This document shows positions 5,965 through 6,676 of a DNA stretch of 6,676 bases, in pieces. Under the pieces are notes generated by a model. The model worked only from the letters and a program-made list of their open reading frames with translations, ran no database searches and had not been told where the DNA came from. The position numbers and the translations under genes were made by a program. Source of the DNA: DAOTUL01 sp034437435 (GTDB taxonomy: Bacteria > Chloroflexota > Anaerolineae > Aggregatilineales > Phototrophicaceae); contig CAYQJO010000232.1 of the NCBI GenBank assembly GCA_964417785.1, positions 1 through 6,676 of the forward strand, given 5' to 3'. Within the stretch, counting starts at the first letter, position 1, and each line of letters starts with the position of its first letter.

Positions 5965-6676
5965 TGCAAGCAACTCTGACGGATCAAGTAGTTGAAGGTG
6001 AGCAGCAGTATCTTGTTCAGTCCTATAAGCGTGCGCCCTTTGTGCTGGTACACGGCGAGGGGATGACGCTCTACGACAGCGAAGGCAACGCCTACACCGA
6101 TTGGGTAGCCGGTATTGCGGTCAACGCGCTTGGCTACGGCGATGCAGGTCTGGAGCGGGCGCTGGCGGCTCAGCTAACGCACGGCATGATCCACGTCAGC
6201 AATCTCTACCACACGGCACCTCATGTAGAATTGGCTCGCTTGCTGGTGGAGAAATCCTTCGCGGATCGGGTGTTTTTCTGCAACAGCGGCACCGAGGCCA
6301 ACGAAGCCGCCATCAAGTTCGCCCGCAAGTTCAGCTATGAAAAAGGCTGCGAAGGCAAAACCGAAATCGTCAACTTTAGCGGTGCGTTTCATGGCCGGAC
6401 AATGGGATCACTGGCTGTGACGCCGCGTGAGAAGTACCAGAAGCCGTTCGCGCCGTTGATGCCCGGTGCCGTCACGGCTGAGTTCAATGACCTGGAAAGC
6501 GCGAAAGCGGCGGTCGGTCCCAACACCGCTGCCGTAATCGTGGAGCCAGTGCAGGGCGAGGGCGGTGTGAATGTGGCTGAAGCCAAATTCTTGCGCGGAT
6601 TGCGCCAGTTGTGCGATGAAAACGACGCCCTGCTCATATTCGATGAAGTCCAGTGCGGTGTGGGGCGGACCGGTAG
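5964..6676 (+). CDS. argD: Acetylornithine aminotransferase, 5' part (runs off the window)
   Basis: The first 237 codons of a class III pyridoxal-phosphate aminotransferase are present with no stop before the window end; the family is usually about 390-400 aa. Visible motifs are the cofactor phosphate-binding SGTEAN (108-113), FHGR (142-145), EPVQGEGG (194-201) and FDEVQ (226-230), whose Asp227 contacts the cofactor ring nitrogen, then GVGRTG. The catalytic lysine would lie just past the edge. The reaction expected is N-acetylglutamate semialdehyde plus glutamate giving N-acetylornithine. Related enzymes of lysine (LysJ) or ornithine and GABA metabolism share these motifs, but the argC-argB context favours ArgD, perhaps also acting in lysine synthesis. 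The ATG overlaps the argB stop (TGATG), with AGAGGA (5951-5956) seven nt before it, so it has its own ribosome site as well as coupling. Confidence 0.93.
   Translation, partial: MQATLTDQVVEGEQQYLVQSYKRAPFVLVHGEGMTLYDSEGNAYTDWVAGIAVNALGYGDAGLERALAAQLTHGMIHVSNLYHTAPHVELARLLVEKSFADRVFFCNSGTEANEAAIKFARKFSYEKGCEGKTEIVNFSGAFHGRTMGSLAVTPREKYQKPFAPLMPGAVTAEFNDLESAKAAVGPNTAAVIVEPVQGEGGVNVAEAKFLRGLRQLCDENDALLIFDEVQCGVGRTG

Noticed and set aside
4235..6676. Lysine (LysW) pathway enzymes LysY, LysZ and LysJ in place of ArgC, ArgB and ArgD
   Set aside because: The GLRITDAES motif in the kinase is of ArgB type, no lysW-like small acidic gene is present, and the leader peptide is rich in Arg codons with no Lys codons.

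Overview
The window looks like bacterial chromosome. My best guess is an anaerobic or filamentous member of the Chloroflexota (Anaerolineae-like). This is inferred from protein style only: a Thr/Pro-rich linker after a membrane anchor, a short DUF4340 protein beside a GldG-like protein, and the form of the Arg enzymes. No rRNA, tRNA, mobile element or CRISPR array is visible.

Left part, minus strand (3895 down to 80): a four-gene operon read right to left. It encodes an ABC-transporter ATPase (GldA-like), its membrane permease (GldF-like), a membrane-anchored extracytoplasmic auxiliary protein (GldG-like, ABC_transp_aux family) and a small anchored DUF4340 protein. Every junction overlaps by 1 or 4 nt, so the genes are very probably co-translated as one exporter or envelope complex. 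Its substrate cannot be told from the sequence.

Middle (3896-4234): a 339-bp divergent control region. It has a good promoter for the ABC operon on the minus strand and weaker promoter candidates and an 18-bp dyad on the plus-strand side. It then holds what reads as a complete ribosome-mediated arginine attenuator in front of argC: a 16-codon leader peptide with Arg at positions 2, 4, 5 and 6, a hairpin inside the leader gene, a 9-of-10 antiterminator pairing, and an intrinsic terminator ending in ten T's just before the argC ribosome site.

Right part, plus strand (4235 to the end): argC, argB and the first 237 codons of argD, overlapping by 4 nt and 1 nt. They cover steps 2 to 4 of arginine (ornithine) synthesis: phosphorylation of N-acetylglutamate (ArgB), reduction to the semialdehyde (ArgC) and transamination to N-acetylornithine (ArgD, cut by the window edge). 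No argJ lies between argC and argB. ArgB lacks the N-terminal helix of arginine-inhibited kinases, so control by arginine at the RNA leader would make sense.

The most interesting item is the arginine leader-peptide attenuator at 4104-4215. It is too short for ordinary gene calling and partly hidden by an open argC frame that runs upstream through it.
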